A DNA stretch of 64,000 nt, taken from positions 4,516,001 through 4,580,000 of the forward strand of contig JADJBV010000001.1 in assembly GCA_016703535.1 (NCBI GenBank), in the 5' to 3' direction. Source of the DNA: Deltaproteobacteria bacterium. GTDB taxonomy: Bacteria; Myxococcota; Kuafuiibacteriia; Kuafuiibacteriales; Kuafuiibacteriaceae. Each line of letters begins with the position of its first letter. Position 1 is the stretch's first letter. The translations under genes and the position numbers were made by a program. Positions 9,728 to 18,321 of the stretch are shown here, piece by piece. The notes under the pieces are model-generated. The model had not been told where the DNA came from. It did no database searches and worked only from the letters and a program-made list of their open reading frames with translations.

Positions 9728-11572
9728 ATGATAACCTACATTGTTCCCATGGTCGGGGGCGTGAGGGTTCGGCAGGGAGGAGGCCCGTCCCCCGTGGCCC
9801 GGAGCCAGGCCCCGCAAAAAAAGGCGCCGCTTCGGCCCAACGATCCGCCGGTCACCAAGAAGGTCGCCCACCCTCGCTTGGATCTGGCCCAAGCGGCGCT
9901 GAAGGCCCGAGACCTGGACGAGGCCCTCAGCCACTTCGCGGCGTTGGTGGATGACCCGACGTTGCCACCTCTGCTTCGGGCGACCGCCGCCTCTCGAGCG
10001 GTCGGCGCGACCCTGGAGTCGCGCCCGCTCGAGGCTCGGTACTGGTGCCTGAAGGCCCAAGCGGCCGATGACCAGTCGGTGCCAGCCCGTTGGGCTCTGA
10101 CTCAAGTTCGAATCCGCAGCGGCGCCCTCAACGAAGGGCTGCGCATGGCCCGTGCTTTGGTCGCCGACCACCCCGAGGCTCCCCTCCCCTGGGCCTTGTT
10201 GGCCACGGCGTTGACCCACGACGCTCAACCGGCGGCGGCGATCGAGGCCGCCCAAAAAGCCCTGGCCCGGATCCCGGCCGCGGATCTCACCGCACAGGCC
10301 CTGGCGCTCAACTTGATCGCCTATGGCCACTCGATGCTCGGCCAAAGTGGCGAGGTGGTGGACGCTCTGCAAGCTAGCTTGCGAAAGAACCCCAACGAAC
10401 CCCGGACCCACGGGATCATCGCGGACTATATGGTCCCCGACTTCACCGATCGGCGGCGGAGGAACCAGGTGGAGCCGAAGTTCGCGGCGATCAACCACGC
10501 CTACCGAGCCGGTGATCTGGAGCAGGTCCGGAGGTTGGCCGCCGAGGTGGTGCGGATCGATCCCAACGACGGCCTGGGCCACGCGATCCTCTCGATCGTC
10601 GAGGACCAGCGGGTCGCCACTCGGCGTCCCTTAGTCGACCTGTTGGCGAAGGGCTCCCAGCGGGTCTCTTTGATCCGCCACTTCGAGCAGGTCTGCGCCC
10701 GGGCCACGGTGCGTCGGCGCTCCGGTCGCCCCGCAGATCTCTTCCCCGATTGGAAGACCTTGACGGAGCTCCAGCAGGCCACCATCGCCGCCAGCATCTT
10801 GGGCTTCGGCAAGTTGGTGCCGCTGCTGCTCAAGAGCGGCGCCAAATATCGACTCCCGCCGCCGGGCACCTCGGTGATCGATCGCAAGATCGACCCGGCC
10901 TACGATCCCGCGGACGAACCCGAGTTGGGTCGACGCTCCTACGCGATGCGCGGCCTGGCCCGCCCCACCGATCGCTTCGTGGTCACCGGGCTCGAACGTT
11001 TGGAGCTGGCGGCCCGGGGCGAATACAACACCGTGGGCCATGAGCTGCTCCACCTGCTGCACTTCGCTTTGGAAGATCTGGAGCAACGCGCCTTTCGTCG
11101 GCCGTACCAGCGGCCGCTGCTCGCCGAGTTGGCCAAGGTGCCAGCTCAGATCCGGCGGCTCTACAAAGAGGCGGTCGCCCGCAAGAATGATCAGCGCCCC
11201 TTGGATGGTTATTCGGCGGTCGACGAATACGAGTTTTTTGCGCAGGGCGCGATGAGTTACCTGGCGCTGAGCGATGACGGGCCGATGCAGGCCACCAAGC
11301 TGGAGGCCCGCAACCCGCGCCTTTGGCGTTTGGTCTCCCGGCTGGTCACGCTCTTGTCCGACTTCCCACCCGACGTTGCCCCGGCCGATCCGCAGCGACG
11401 AACGCCGCAGCACACCATGGACGAACTCCTCCGCCGAAAAGGCGGCGAAGGGCCGCGGGGTCAACAAGCCAAGGTGGCCTGGGGCGAGATCGAGGCGGCG
11501 ATTGCGGCTCGAGCCACGCCGTGGCGAGATCGCCGAGCCCGGATCCAGGCGGCCTTGGCCAAGCCCGGGTGA
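9728..11572 (+). CDS. TPR protein with anthrax-lethal-factor-like zinc metallopeptidase signature
   Basis: 614 residues, cytoplasmic by sequence (no signal peptide). Residues about 40-300 are TPR-like helical repeats (W-A-L-L-A-T-A-L; A-I-L-S-I-V). The C-terminal half carries His-Glu-Leu-Leu-His (His438, Glu439, His442), a zincin zinc site. About 60 residues on comes Y-E-F-F-A with Glu502, matching the third-ligand motif E-F-F-A of anthrax lethal factor and the ATLF-like group. A following N-P-R-L-W resembles the same family's region after that motif. The ATG at 9728 has AGG at 9721; ATG at 9749 is an alternative. The first ~35 residues are basic and Pro-rich. An active protease is likely; its substrate and any export route are unknown. 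Confidence 0.6.
   Translation: MITYIVPMVGGVRVRQGGGPSPVARSQAPQKKAPLRPNDPPVTKKVAHPRLDLAQAALKARDLDEALSHFAALVDDPTLPPLLRATAASRAVGATLESRPLEARYWCLKAQAADDQSVPARWALTQVRIRSGALNEGLRMARALVADHPEAPLPWALLATALTHDAQPAAAIEAAQKALARIPAADLTAQALALNLIAYGHSMLGQSGEVVDALQASLRKNPNEPRTHGIIADYMVPDFTDRRRRNQVEPKFAAINHAYRAGDLEQVRRLAAEVVRIDPNDGLGHAILSIVEDQRVATRRPLVDLLAKGSQRVSLIRHFEQVCARATVRRRSGRPADLFPDWKTLTELQQATIAASILGFGKLVPLLLKSGAKYRLPPPGTSVIDRKIDPAYDPADEPELGRRSYAMRGLARPTDRFVVTGLERLELAARGEYNTVGHELLHLLHFALEDLEQRAFRRPYQRPLLAELAKVPAQIRRLYKEAVARKNDQRPLDGYSAVDEYEFFAQGAMSYLALSDDGPMQATKLEARNPRLWRLVSRLVTLLSDFPPDVAPADPQRRTPQHTMDELLRRKGGEGPRGQQAKVAWGEIEAAIAARATPWRDRRARIQAALAKPG
10369..10382. repeat. GCAAG-N4-CTTGC palindrome, copy 4
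   Basis: Spacer CTAG, making the whole 14-mer a perfect ungapped palindrome; within the TPR/zincin gene (L-Q-A-S-L-R). Confidence 0.85.
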
Positions 11573-11582
11573 AGACGTCCCT

Positions 11583-12053
11583 TCAGGAGACTCGGGTGCG
11601 CAAGAAGCCCAACAAGCGACGCAAGGTCTCGTAGGTCTCGCCGGGCGGGAGCAGCTCTTCGTCCGAATCTTCTCGCTGGGCGCGCAGGGCCGCGTCGTAT
11701 TCTTCGAGGGTCGGGTACTGACGGAAGTGGATCTCCAAGGAGAGCCGCACCACGTGCAGGATGTGCGGGGTGAGCTCCAGGTCTTGGGAGGCCGCTTTGG
11801 GACCGGTCTGGTGAAGGCGTTCGCTGATGGCCTCTAGGTCGTGGCCCATGGCCGGGTACGCGTCGGAGAGTTCGGCGATGGCCAACCGCAGCTCGGCCTC
11901 TTCACCGCCCAGAGGATCGTGGGAAGTCAGCCGTTGATGGGGCTGATCGCTGCGGGCCTCGACCTCGAGGAGCACCCGCTCGGCCTCGTCGAGCAAGATC
12001 TCCAAGAGCTCGCTCGAGAGGGCTTCGACCCGATTCTCGACGCTGGCCTTCAT
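11583..12053 (-). CDS. Hypothetical acidic helical protein
   Basis: About 156 residues, strongly acidic and helical (L-L-D-E-A-E-R-V-L-L-E-V-E-A-R), no recognised family. The end, Y-E-T-L-R-R-L-L-G-F-L-R, is amphipathic. Start is the ATG at 12053 or the one at 12065 (M-A-P-F-M-K); GGAAGG lies just upstream of both with poor spacing either way. The frame stays open upstream through the 79-bp tandem repeat, but that extension is repeat-encoded and low complexity, so I exclude it. The gene is the last of the minus-strand run headed by PilZ, separated from the Xer gene by the repeats. Confidence 0.55.
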   Translation of the reverse strand: MKASVENRVEALSSELLEILLDEAERVLLEVEARSDQPHQRLTSHDPLGGEEAELRLAIAELSDAYPAMGHDLEAISERLHQTGPKAASQDLELTPHILHVVRLSLEIHFRQYPTLEEYDAALRAQREDSDEELLPPGETYETLRRLLGFLRTRVS

Positions 12054-12132
12054 GAACGGCGCCATCCTTCCAAAAGGCAGGCCAGATGACAACGCGGGCG
12101 TTCGGCCGTCGGATGATTTTCGGGGGGGCGGA

Positions 12133-12380
12133 CTTGGGGGCCCGGATGGGCAAAGCCCATCCACCCCTCTTCGCGAGCCGGCGGCTCGCTGCGCGCTGCG
12201 CTTGCGGGAGCCTTGGGGGCCCGGTCCGGCAAAGCCCATCCACCCCTCTTCGCGAGCCGGCGGCTCGCTGCGCGCTGCGCTTGCGGGAGCCTTGGGGGCC
12301 AAGGCTTGGGGGCCCGGATGGGCAAAGCCCATCCACCCCTCTTCGCGAGCCGGCGGCTCGCTGCGCGCTGCGCTTGCGGG
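12133..12380. repeat. 79-bp tandem repeat, three copies, each with two hairpins
   Basis: Copies lie at 12133-12211, 12212-12290 and 12305-12380; a 14-base partial copy (12291-12304) precedes the third. Each unit holds two palindromes: GATGGGC-AAA-GCCCATC and GCGAGCC-GGC-GGCTCGC. The first is degraded in copy 2, while the second is intact in all three. The array lies downstream of the Xer gene and just upstream of the acidic-protein gene. It resembles a REP/BIME-type intergenic array and may terminate or stabilise transcripts. Confidence 0.9.
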
Positions 12381-12402
12381 CCCGGGTGGGCCTAGCCCAG
12401 CG

Positions 12403-13296
12403 CTAGGAGCGGGGGTGCGCCCGGTCGTAGGCCCGGCGGAGGTGCTCTTGATCGACGTGGGTGTAGACCTCGGTGGTTCGGAGGTCGGCGTGGCCCAACA
12501 TGGTCTGGACCGAACGAAGGTCGGCGCCACCTCGGACCAGGTGGGTGGCGAAGGCGTGCCGCAGCTTGTGGGGCGAGAGGTCCTTGGGCAGCCCCGCCGC
12601 CCGGGCCGCCCGGCGGATCACCACGAAGGCGGCTTGCCGGGTGAAGGCCCCGTCCCCCGTCCGCCCCGGAAAGACGTGGTCGCTGGTCCGACCCCGGAGT
12701 CGCTTCGGCCGCTCCTCTTGGAGGTAGGCCCGGACCGCCTCGATCACCGCTCCGCCGATGGGCACCACCCGCTCCTTGTTGCCCTTGCCGAGGACCCGGA
12801 TCAGGCCGGCCTCCAGGTGAATGGCGGATAGATCCAGGTTCACGACCTCACTGACCCGCAGCCCGGCCCCGTAGAGGAGCGCGATCATGGCCCGATCCCG
12901 CAGGGACGGCAGGGCCAACATCGCCCGGACCTGGGCTTCGGAGACCGTCTCGGGGAGCCGTTTGCCCAATTTGGGCAAGGGCACGAGGCGCGCCGGGTCG
13001 GCCTCGAGGGCTCGCTCCTTCACCAAACGTCGAAAGAAGCCCCGGACCGCCACCAACATGCGAGCCTGGCTGCGCGGCGAAAGCCCGGCCTCGGCCAGGC
13101 TGCGCACCCAACGGGACACGTCTTCGTTGCCGATCGCTGCCGCGGCCTGTCGGCCCGCCTCGATCATCGCGCCCGCAAAATCACCCAGATCCCGGCTATA
13201 GGCCTCGAGGGTGTTGTCGGAGAGGCCCCGCTCCACCCGCAGGTGCAGCAGGTAGCGATCGATCTCGGAGTCGAGGGGGTAGGACTCCACGCCCAC
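12403..13296 (-). CDS. xerD: Tyrosine recombinase of the XerC/XerD type
   Basis: A 297-residue site-specific recombinase that resolves chromosome dimers at dif. The N-terminal SAM-like core-binding domain covers 10-95. The catalytic domain has Arg147 (A-G-L-R-V-S-E), Lys171 (G-K-G-N-K-E), His243 and Arg246 (H-K-L-R-H), His269 (L-G-H-A) and the nucleophile Tyr278 (E-V-Y-T-H). Length matches chromosomal Xer enzymes rather than integrases, and it sits in a housekeeping run, not beside a mobile element. The start is GTG at 13296 (or GTG at 13290). Assignment to XerD rather than XerC is less sure than the family. Confidence 0.9.
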   Translation of the reverse strand: MGVESYPLDSEIDRYLLHLRVERGLSDNTLEAYSRDLGDFAGAMIEAGRQAAAAIGNEDVSRWVRSLAEAGLSPRSQARMLVAVRGFFRRLVKERALEADPARLVPLPKLGKRLPETVSEAQVRAMLALPSLRDRAMIALLYGAGLRVSEVVNLDLSAIHLEAGLIRVLGKGNKERVVPIGGAVIEAVRAYLQEERPKRLRGRTSDHVFPGRTGDGAFTRQAAFVVIRRAARAAGLPKDLSPHKLRHAFATHLVRGGADLRSVQTMLGHADLRTTEVYTHVDQEHLRRAYDRAHPRS

Positions 13297-13305
13297 CCAG
13301 TGTAC

Positions 13306-13818
13306 CTAGCCCCCGGTCTTCCACGCGAGAAATTGGCGAAACTCGCGCTCCGAGGCCCGCATCCGCTCGCCGATGAGGTCGACCACGCCCATCATCAACT
13401 TCAGGCAGGCCTGGGGTTTGGTGCGCTGGAGCAGGGCGATGTCGCGGCGGGAGATCTCGATGACCGTAGAGGTGACCTCGGCCGTGGCCGAACAAAGCCG
13501 AGGCCCGGCCCGCAGCAGCGCCGCTTCCCCGAGCGACTCGCCGCGGCCGAGTACGGTCAAGGTCAACTCTTGGCCCTGGGGCCCCCGGACGGCCAGGCGG
13601 ATCATCCCGTCGGCCACCACATAGAGGGCCTCGCCGATCATGTTCTCAACGAACAGCGGGGTGCCCCCAGGGATGTGTTTCTCTTGGGCGATCGAGGCCA
13701 CCAGCTGGACGCCGGTGTCCGTGAAGTTGCGAAAGAGCGCGGCACTCTTCAGGACTTTGACGATCTCCGGGTTGGCGGGAGCCGTCGTGGAGGCGCCCGC
13801 CGACTCTGACTCGGCCAT
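13306..13818 (-). CDS. Cyclic-nucleotide-binding-domain protein without output domain
   Basis: About 170 residues with a single cNMP-binding fold (about 20-135). The phosphate-binding-cassette-like segment R-G-E-S-L-G-E-A-A-L-L is present, close to the canonical G-E-x-x-L/x-A form. There is no helix-turn-helix; the last 30 residues are a helix. It is therefore not a CRP-type DNA-binding regulator, and may act by protein contact. The start could be ATG 13818 or 13878; the shorter form begins with a Ser/Ala-rich leader. The stop is 10 bases before the Xer gene start. Confidence 0.8.
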   Translation of the reverse strand: MAESESAGASTTAPANPEIVKVLKSAALFRNFTDTGVQLVASIAQEKHIPGGTPLFVENMIGEALYVVADGMIRLAVRGPQGQELTLTVLGRGESLGEAALLRAGPRLCSATAEVTSTVIEISRRDIALLQRTKPQACLKLMMGVVDLIGERMRASEREFRQFLAWKTGG

Positions 13819-13936
13819 ATTGGCCGACCCGCTCCGCGCTCCGCCCGGCGGCGGTGCGCCAGAGTCCCGCGACGCCATCGGCTGGCGATGTAACAGGGCC
13901 CGCGCCCAGGGTCCAGATCACCCTCTTTCGGTCCCC

Positions 13937-14467
13937 TCAGCGGTGGCCTAGGCCCAGGGCGACGGCGTAGTGGCTGGCGATGTCGGTGTAGTGCCGGGCC
14001 GCGTAGAGCAGGTACTCGCGCTCTTTGTCCGACACCGGCCGGACGGGCCTGGCCGGTGCCCCCATGGCCACCATACCGGCCGGGATGTTCGTGCCTTCGG
14101 TGACCAAGGCGCCGGCGGCGACCAAGGCCCCTCGCCCCACCACCGCCCGATCCATCACAGTGGCACCCATCCCGATGAGCGCGCCGTCTTCCACGGTGCA
14201 GCCGTGGAGGATCACCCGATGGCCGACGGTGACGTCGTCGCCGATGACGGTCGGGTGGCGCCCGGTGGTCACGTGGATCACCGAGTTGTCCTGGACGTTG
14301 GTGCGGGCGCCGATCCGGATGTGAAAGACGTCGCCCCGGACGATGGTGCCGAACCAGATCGAGCTCTTTTCACCGATCTCCACGTCGCCGATCACGTAGG
14401 CGCCGGGCGCGATCCAAACGTCCGCCGCGACCCGGGGGAGCTGCTCGAGGTAGGGCAAAAGCGGCAT
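13937..14467 (-). CDS. Gamma-carbonic-anhydrase family hexapeptide-repeat protein
   Basis: 176 residues with a left-handed beta-helix built of hexapeptides (I-G-D-V-E-I-G; V-I-G-D-D-V-T-V-G). It belongs to the YrdA/CaiE/gamma-CA group. The three zinc-ligand histidines are visible in D-N-S-V-I-H, V-G-H-R and L-H-G-C, supporting metal binding; carbonic anhydrase activity varies within the family. The stop-to-start gap with upstream MiaB is three bases, so the two are cotranscribed. Confidence 0.9.
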   Translation of the reverse strand: MPLLPYLEQLPRVAADVWIAPGAYVIGDVEIGEKSSIWFGTIVRGDVFHIRIGARTNVQDNSVIHVTTGRHPTVIGDDVTVGHRVILHGCTVEDGALIGMGATVMDRAVVGRGALVAAGALVTEGTNIPAGMVAMGAPARPVRPVSDKEREYLLYAARHYTDIASHYAVALGLGHR

Positions 14468-14470
14468 GGA

Positions 14471-15865
14471 TCAAACCGCCCGAGCGCTCAGGGAGTGTTT
14501 GTAGGCCTCGACCACCTCGGCCTCGACCAGCGTCCCAGGGGCGAAGAGACGATCCAGGTGGATCGGCCGGTTTTGTCCGGTGCGGCCGCTGCTCCGGCTC
14601 GGATCGGTCTTGGAGGGGCCCTCGACCAACACCGAATACCGCTGGCCCACCATCTCGGTGAGGCACTCCTTGGTGATCCGATCCTGGAGCTCGAGGAGCT
14701 GACGCAAGCGACGGAAGCGCTCCTCTTCGGGGACCGCCGGATCGATCTTCAGCGCCCGAGTGCCGACCCGTTCGCTGTAGGCGAAGGCGAAGGCGCCTTG
14801 AAAACGCACTTCCTCGAGCAAGGACAAGGTCTCGTGAAAGTCCTCTTCCGTTTCGCCCGGAAAGCCGGTGATCAGATCGGTGGTCATGGCCACCTGGGGC
14901 GCGACCTCTCGGAGTCGACGAACGATCGCCAGGTACTCGGCCCGGGTGTAGCCCCGGCGCATGGCCTCGAGCACCCGATCACTCCCGGACTGCACCGGCA
15001 AGTGCATGTGCGGGCACAACTTCGGGTTGTCGCGGAAGGCCAAGATCTGCTCGTCGGAGAAGTCGCTCGGGTGGGGTGAGGTGAAGCGGATCCGCTCCAG
15101 GCCCGGGATCTCGGCGACCTGGGCCAACAACTCGTGGAAGGGGATCTGGCCGTCTTGTTTTTTGCGGCCGTAGCTGTTGACGGTCTGGCCGAGCAACACC
15201 ACCTCTTTGGTGCCCCGCTCCGCCAGCGCCCGGACCTCAGCCAAGATCTCGACGGCGCTCCGGCTGATCTCTCGGCCGCGGGTGAAGGGCACGATGCAGA
15301 AGGTGCAGAACTTGTCGCAGCCCTTCATCACGCTGACGAAGGCGCTGACCTCCAGCGGGGCTTCAGGGGTCAAGGCGGGGAACTGGTAGTCCTGGCGATC
15401 GAGGAAGGTGGTCTCCTTGAGGCGCTTTCGATCGGTCTTCACCTTCTGGATCAGCTCCGGGAGCCGGGCCAAGTGATCCGGCCCGAACACCAGATCGGCG
15501 TGTTCGATGCGCATCAACAAAGCGTCGCCCTCTTGTTGGGCCACACAACCGCCGAGGGCCAAGATCACCCCGGGGCGTTGCCGCTTGATCTGCCGCATCT
15601 CGCCGGCCCGGGAGCGGAGCTTCTGCTCGGCCTTCTCCCGGACGCTGCAGGAGTTGAGGATGATCAGGTCCGCGTCTTCGGGCGAGTCGGTGGGGACGTA
15701 ACCTTCGCTGGCCATCAAGCCGATCATCCGCTGGGAGTCGTGTTCGTTCATCTGGCACCCGAAGGTGTCGACGTAGAGCCGCTTCGGCGAAAGGGCGGCG
15801 GCGAAAGGCAAAGGCCCCACGGCCGGCGCGGGGGGGACCTCGCTGAGGACGGGCAGGCGGCTCAT
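14471..15865 (-). CDS. miaB: tRNA-2-methylthio-N6-dimethylallyladenosine synthase MiaB
   Basis: A 464-residue radical-SAM methylthiotransferase that modifies A37 of tRNA. The N-terminal UPF0004 domain has the auxiliary-cluster Cys37, Cys73 and Cys107. The radical-SAM triad is Cys183, Cys187 and Cys190 (C-D-K-F-C-T-F-C), and a C-terminal TRAM domain closes the protein. I chose ATG 15865; further upstream extension runs into the methyltransferase gene. The region before Tyr31 is about 25 residues longer than usual. Confidence 0.95.
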   Translation of the reverse strand: MSRLPVLSEVPPAPAVGPLPFAAALSPKRLYVDTFGCQMNEHDSQRMIGLMASEGYVPTDSPEDADLIILNSCSVREKAEQKLRSRAGEMRQIKRQRPGVILALGGCVAQQEGDALLMRIEHADLVFGPDHLARLPELIQKVKTDRKRLKETTFLDRQDYQFPALTPEAPLEVSAFVSVMKGCDKFCTFCIVPFTRGREISRSAVEILAEVRALAERGTKEVVLLGQTVNSYGRKKQDGQIPFHELLAQVAEIPGLERIRFTSPHPSDFSDEQILAFRDNPKLCPHMHLPVQSGSDRVLEAMRRGYTRAEYLAIVRRLREVAPQVAMTTDLITGFPGETEEDFHETLSLLEEVRFQGAFAFAYSERVGTRALKIDPAVPEEERFRRLRQLLELQDRITKECLTEMVGQRYSVLVEGPSKTDPSRSSGRTGQNRPIHLDRLFAPGTLVEAEVVEAYKHSLSARAV

Positions 15866-15938
15866 GGTGATTGGGAAACGTAGAGGCGACCACCTCGAGT
15901 GGCCAAGGAAAAAAGGCCCATCAAGCGGCGAACCCCGC

Positions 15939-17165
15939 TCAACTGGAGGAGAGGACCAGCTCGCCCAAGACCTCCAGGTGCCCGGTCTGGGGGTAGAGGT
16001 CGAAGGGCTTGAGCCGGGCCAAGCGGTAGCCGCTCGCCGCCAACACCTGCACGTCCCGGGCGAAGGTCGGCGGATCGCAGCTGACGTAGAGGAGCCGTGG
16101 GATCCGCAGGTTCGCCAAGTTCTCCCGGGCCGGGCCCGAAAGCCCGGTGCGGGGCGGATCGAGCACACAAAGCTGAAACGGCACGCCCTCGGCGTTGACC
16201 CGGGCCAACTCGAGCTCCACCGCCTTGCCCCGGACCTCGAGGGCCCCCTTGAGCGTCGACTTGGCGATGCCCGCCGCCCGGTGATCGGCCTCGAGGGCCA
16301 CCAACCGGGAGGCCAAAGGCAAGAGGGCCCGGGTGAAGTTGCCGCTGCCGCTGTACAACTCGAGAATCATCTGGGGGCCCGGGCCCGCCCAGTCCCGCAC
16401 CGCCTCGACCAGGGCCTTGTTCCCAGCGTGGTTGGCCTGGGCAAAGACCTCGGGGGTCAGGGTCAACGGGCCCAGGCCGTCATCGGCCCGGAGGGTCTTG
16501 GCGCCTTCGGCCAACTCGACCCCCGCCTCTTCCAGCCGAGGGCCGTAGGGCGAAAGAGCACGGGGCAGCTGCACCAGGGCCCGCTCGGCGTTGCCGACCA
16601 GGGTGACCTCGACCAGCTCCCGGATCGCCGGCGGCTTATCCCCCAGGGCCTTGGCCAAAGCGGCCCGGGCCTTCTCCAAGGGCGGCGACAACACCGGGCA
16701 CTCTTCGGCCTGGACGACCTGGTGGCTGGAGCCCCGGCGATAACCGAGTTGGCCCTTTTTACCGACCGCCATCCGGGCCCGGGTTCGATAACCGTAGGGT
16801 TGGCCGGCCCAGATCGGCTCCAGGGTGTAGGTGCCGGCCTCGACCTTACCCACCCGGCGGAGGGTCTCGACTAGGGCGACGGTCTTGCTGCGGCGCTGGG
16901 CCTCGACCGAAATGTGCTGGAGGCTGCAGCCACCGCAATCGGAGAAGTGGGAACAGCCGGGATCGACCCGATCTTTGGAGGGGACCAGGACCTCTTTCAC
17001 CTTGCCCCGAAGGAAGTTCTTCTTCTCCTCCAGGATCTCGACCTTGACGGCCTCGGAGGGGGCGCCGCCTTCGATGAAGACCACCCGGCCGTCTTCGGCT
17101 CGGGCCACGGCCTCGCCGCCCTGAGCCAGCTCGGGTTGAGTGGTCAGCTCCAGGATCTTGGGCAC
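15939..17165 (-). CDS. rlmD: 23S rRNA (uracil-C5)-methyltransferase, RlmD/RumA type
   Basis: A 408-residue SAM-dependent m5U methyltransferase. An N-terminal TRAM domain (1-60) is followed by a 4Fe-4S site of Cys71, Cys77, Cys80 and Cys156. The SAM site is L-E-L-Y-S-G-S-G-N-F. The catalytic Cys363 lies in Y-V-S-C-D-P, and the general base Glu398 in G-H-L-E. The start is GTG at 17165, eight bases after the PilZ stop. RlmC/RlmD/TrmA specificity cannot be settled from motifs alone, but the Fe-S cysteines exclude TrmA. Confidence 0.92.
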   Translation of the reverse strand: MPKILELTTQPELAQGGEAVARAEDGRVVFIEGGAPSEAVKVEILEEKKNFLRGKVKEVLVPSKDRVDPGCSHFSDCGGCSLQHISVEAQRRSKTVALVETLRRVGKVEAGTYTLEPIWAGQPYGYRTRARMAVGKKGQLGYRRGSSHQVVQAEECPVLSPPLEKARAALAKALGDKPPAIRELVEVTLVGNAERALVQLPRALSPYGPRLEEAGVELAEGAKTLRADDGLGPLTLTPEVFAQANHAGNKALVEAVRDWAGPGPQMILELYSGSGNFTRALLPLASRLVALEADHRAAGIAKSTLKGALEVRGKAVELELARVNAEGVPFQLCVLDPPRTGLSGPARENLANLRIPRLLYVSCDPPTFARDVQVLAASGYRLARLKPFDLYPQTGHLEVLGELVLSSS

Positions 17166-17173
17166 GGGCCGGC

Positions 17174-17509
17174 TTAGCGGTTTTCGTAGGCTTTGACCAG
17201 GCTCTCCAGCTTGGCCTTCACCTTCTCATCGAAGTCGACGAACTCGATGCCCATGCCGGACGGGTGACTGTCCTTCTCTTTGAGGGTCGCCACCCACTTC
17301 ACCACGCCATCCAGGGCAAACGGCGCGTCGCCGTCGGGAAGGGTCAAGCGCAGCCGCACCCGCGTGCCGATGTCCAAGGGCAAGGAGGTGGCGATGAAGA
17401 GGCCACCCCGCGAGATGTTCTTGGTGTAGTCGGTGATGAAGCTACCGGCGGTGCGATAGTCGACCTTCACGTCGATCGGCAGGCGCGATTCGCGACGATT
17501 GTCCGCCAC
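17174..17509 (-). CDS. PilZ-domain protein (TIGR02266-like)
   Basis: 111 residues, a single PilZ domain expected to bind c-di-GMP. It has the N-terminal R-R-E-S-R arginine motif and the N-I-S-R-G-G motif (D/N-x-S-x-x-G). The domain variant fits the Myxococcus paralogous group TIGR02266. The start is GTG 17509, with GGGAGG nine bases upstream; a longer frame to 17545 has no ribosome site. It is the first gene of the minus-strand run. Confidence 0.9.
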   Translation of the reverse strand: MADNRRESRLPIDVKVDYRTAGSFITDYTKNISRGGLFIATSLPLDIGTRVRLRLTLPDGDAPFALDGVVKWVATLKEKDSHPSGMGIEFVDFDEKVKAKLESLVKAYENR

Positions 17510-17607
17510 AGGGCCTAGCCTCCCTCGGCATTGGCCCGCTGGCAAGACCCGAAGCGCCAGGGGGGCCTCCGTTGACTCCCCAGGCGGGCACGGGCTACGG
17601 CCGGTCC

Positions 17608-18312
17608 ATGGACAAGGTCAAGCGGAGCGCCGAGGAGGCGATCGCCGACATCCCGGACGGGGCGGTGATCATGTCGGGTGGATTCGGTCTTTGTGGCAAC
17701 CCGGAGAACCTGATCAGCGCCCTCTTCCAGAAGGGGACCAAGGGTCTCACGGTCATCTCCAACAACTGCGGGACCACCGAACACGGCCTGGGGATCCTGC
17801 TGAAGTCCCGGCAGATCAAGAAGATGATCTCCAGCTACGTCGGCGAAAACAAGGAGTTCGAGCGGCAGTTTTTGGCCAAGGAGCTGGAGGTCGAACTTTG
17901 CCCCCAGGGCACCTTGGCCGAGCGGATCCGGGCCGGGGGCGCTGGGATCGGCGGGTTCTACACCCCCACCGGGGCCGGGACCTTGGCCGCCGAGGGCAAG
18001 GAGACCCGGGAGATCGACGGCAAGACCTACGTGCTCGAGAAGCCGCTCAAGGCCGACTTCACCATCGTCCGGGCCTACAAGGCCGACCGCTGGGGCAACC
18101 TGGTCTTCCGCAAGACCGCCCGCAACTTCTCGCCGATGATGTGTATGGCCGGCAAGATCACCATCGTCGAGGCCGAACACATCGTGCCCTTGGGTGAGCT
18201 GGAGCCGGATCAGATCCACGTGCCGGGGGTCTTCGTGCAGCGGGTCATTCAAGGCAAAAACTACGCGAAGTGGATCGAGCAACGTACGGTCCGCCCCCGA
18301 GCGGCGGGTTGA
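17608..18312 (+). CDS. scoA: 3-oxoacid CoA-transferase, subunit A
   Basis: A 234-residue alpha subunit of the enzyme that moves CoA between succinyl-CoA and acetoacetate (or related 3-oxoacids). Family motifs G-G-F-G-L-C-G-N-P and G-A-G-I-G-G-F-Y-T-P-T-G are present. The ATG at 17608 matches the family start. Subunit B follows nine bases later. It takes part in ketone-body, PHB or branched-chain catabolism; a PHB-depolymerase-like gene lies about 7 kb away. Confidence 0.93.
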   Translation: MDKVKRSAEEAIADIPDGAVIMSGGFGLCGNPENLISALFQKGTKGLTVISNNCGTTEHGLGILLKSRQIKKMISSYVGENKEFERQFLAKELEVELCPQGTLAERIRAGGAGIGGFYTPTGAGTLAAEGKETREIDGKTYVLEKPLKADFTIVRAYKADRWGNLVFRKTARNFSPMMCMAGKITIVEAEHIVPLGELEPDQIHVPGVFVQRVIQGKNYAKWIEQRTVRPRAAG

Positions 18313-18321
18313 GGAGGACGT

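Noticed and set aside
12053..12530. Upstream extension of the acidic-protein gene through the 79-bp repeats
   Set aside because: The extension is only repeat-encoded peptide repeated three times; the plausible start and the non-repetitive coding character begin at 12053 or 12065.
12403..13296. Xer-type recombinase as a sign of an integrated element
   Set aside because: Length and motifs match chromosomal XerC/D, and neighbours are housekeeping genes. No att-like duplication, tRNA or phage gene is nearby.
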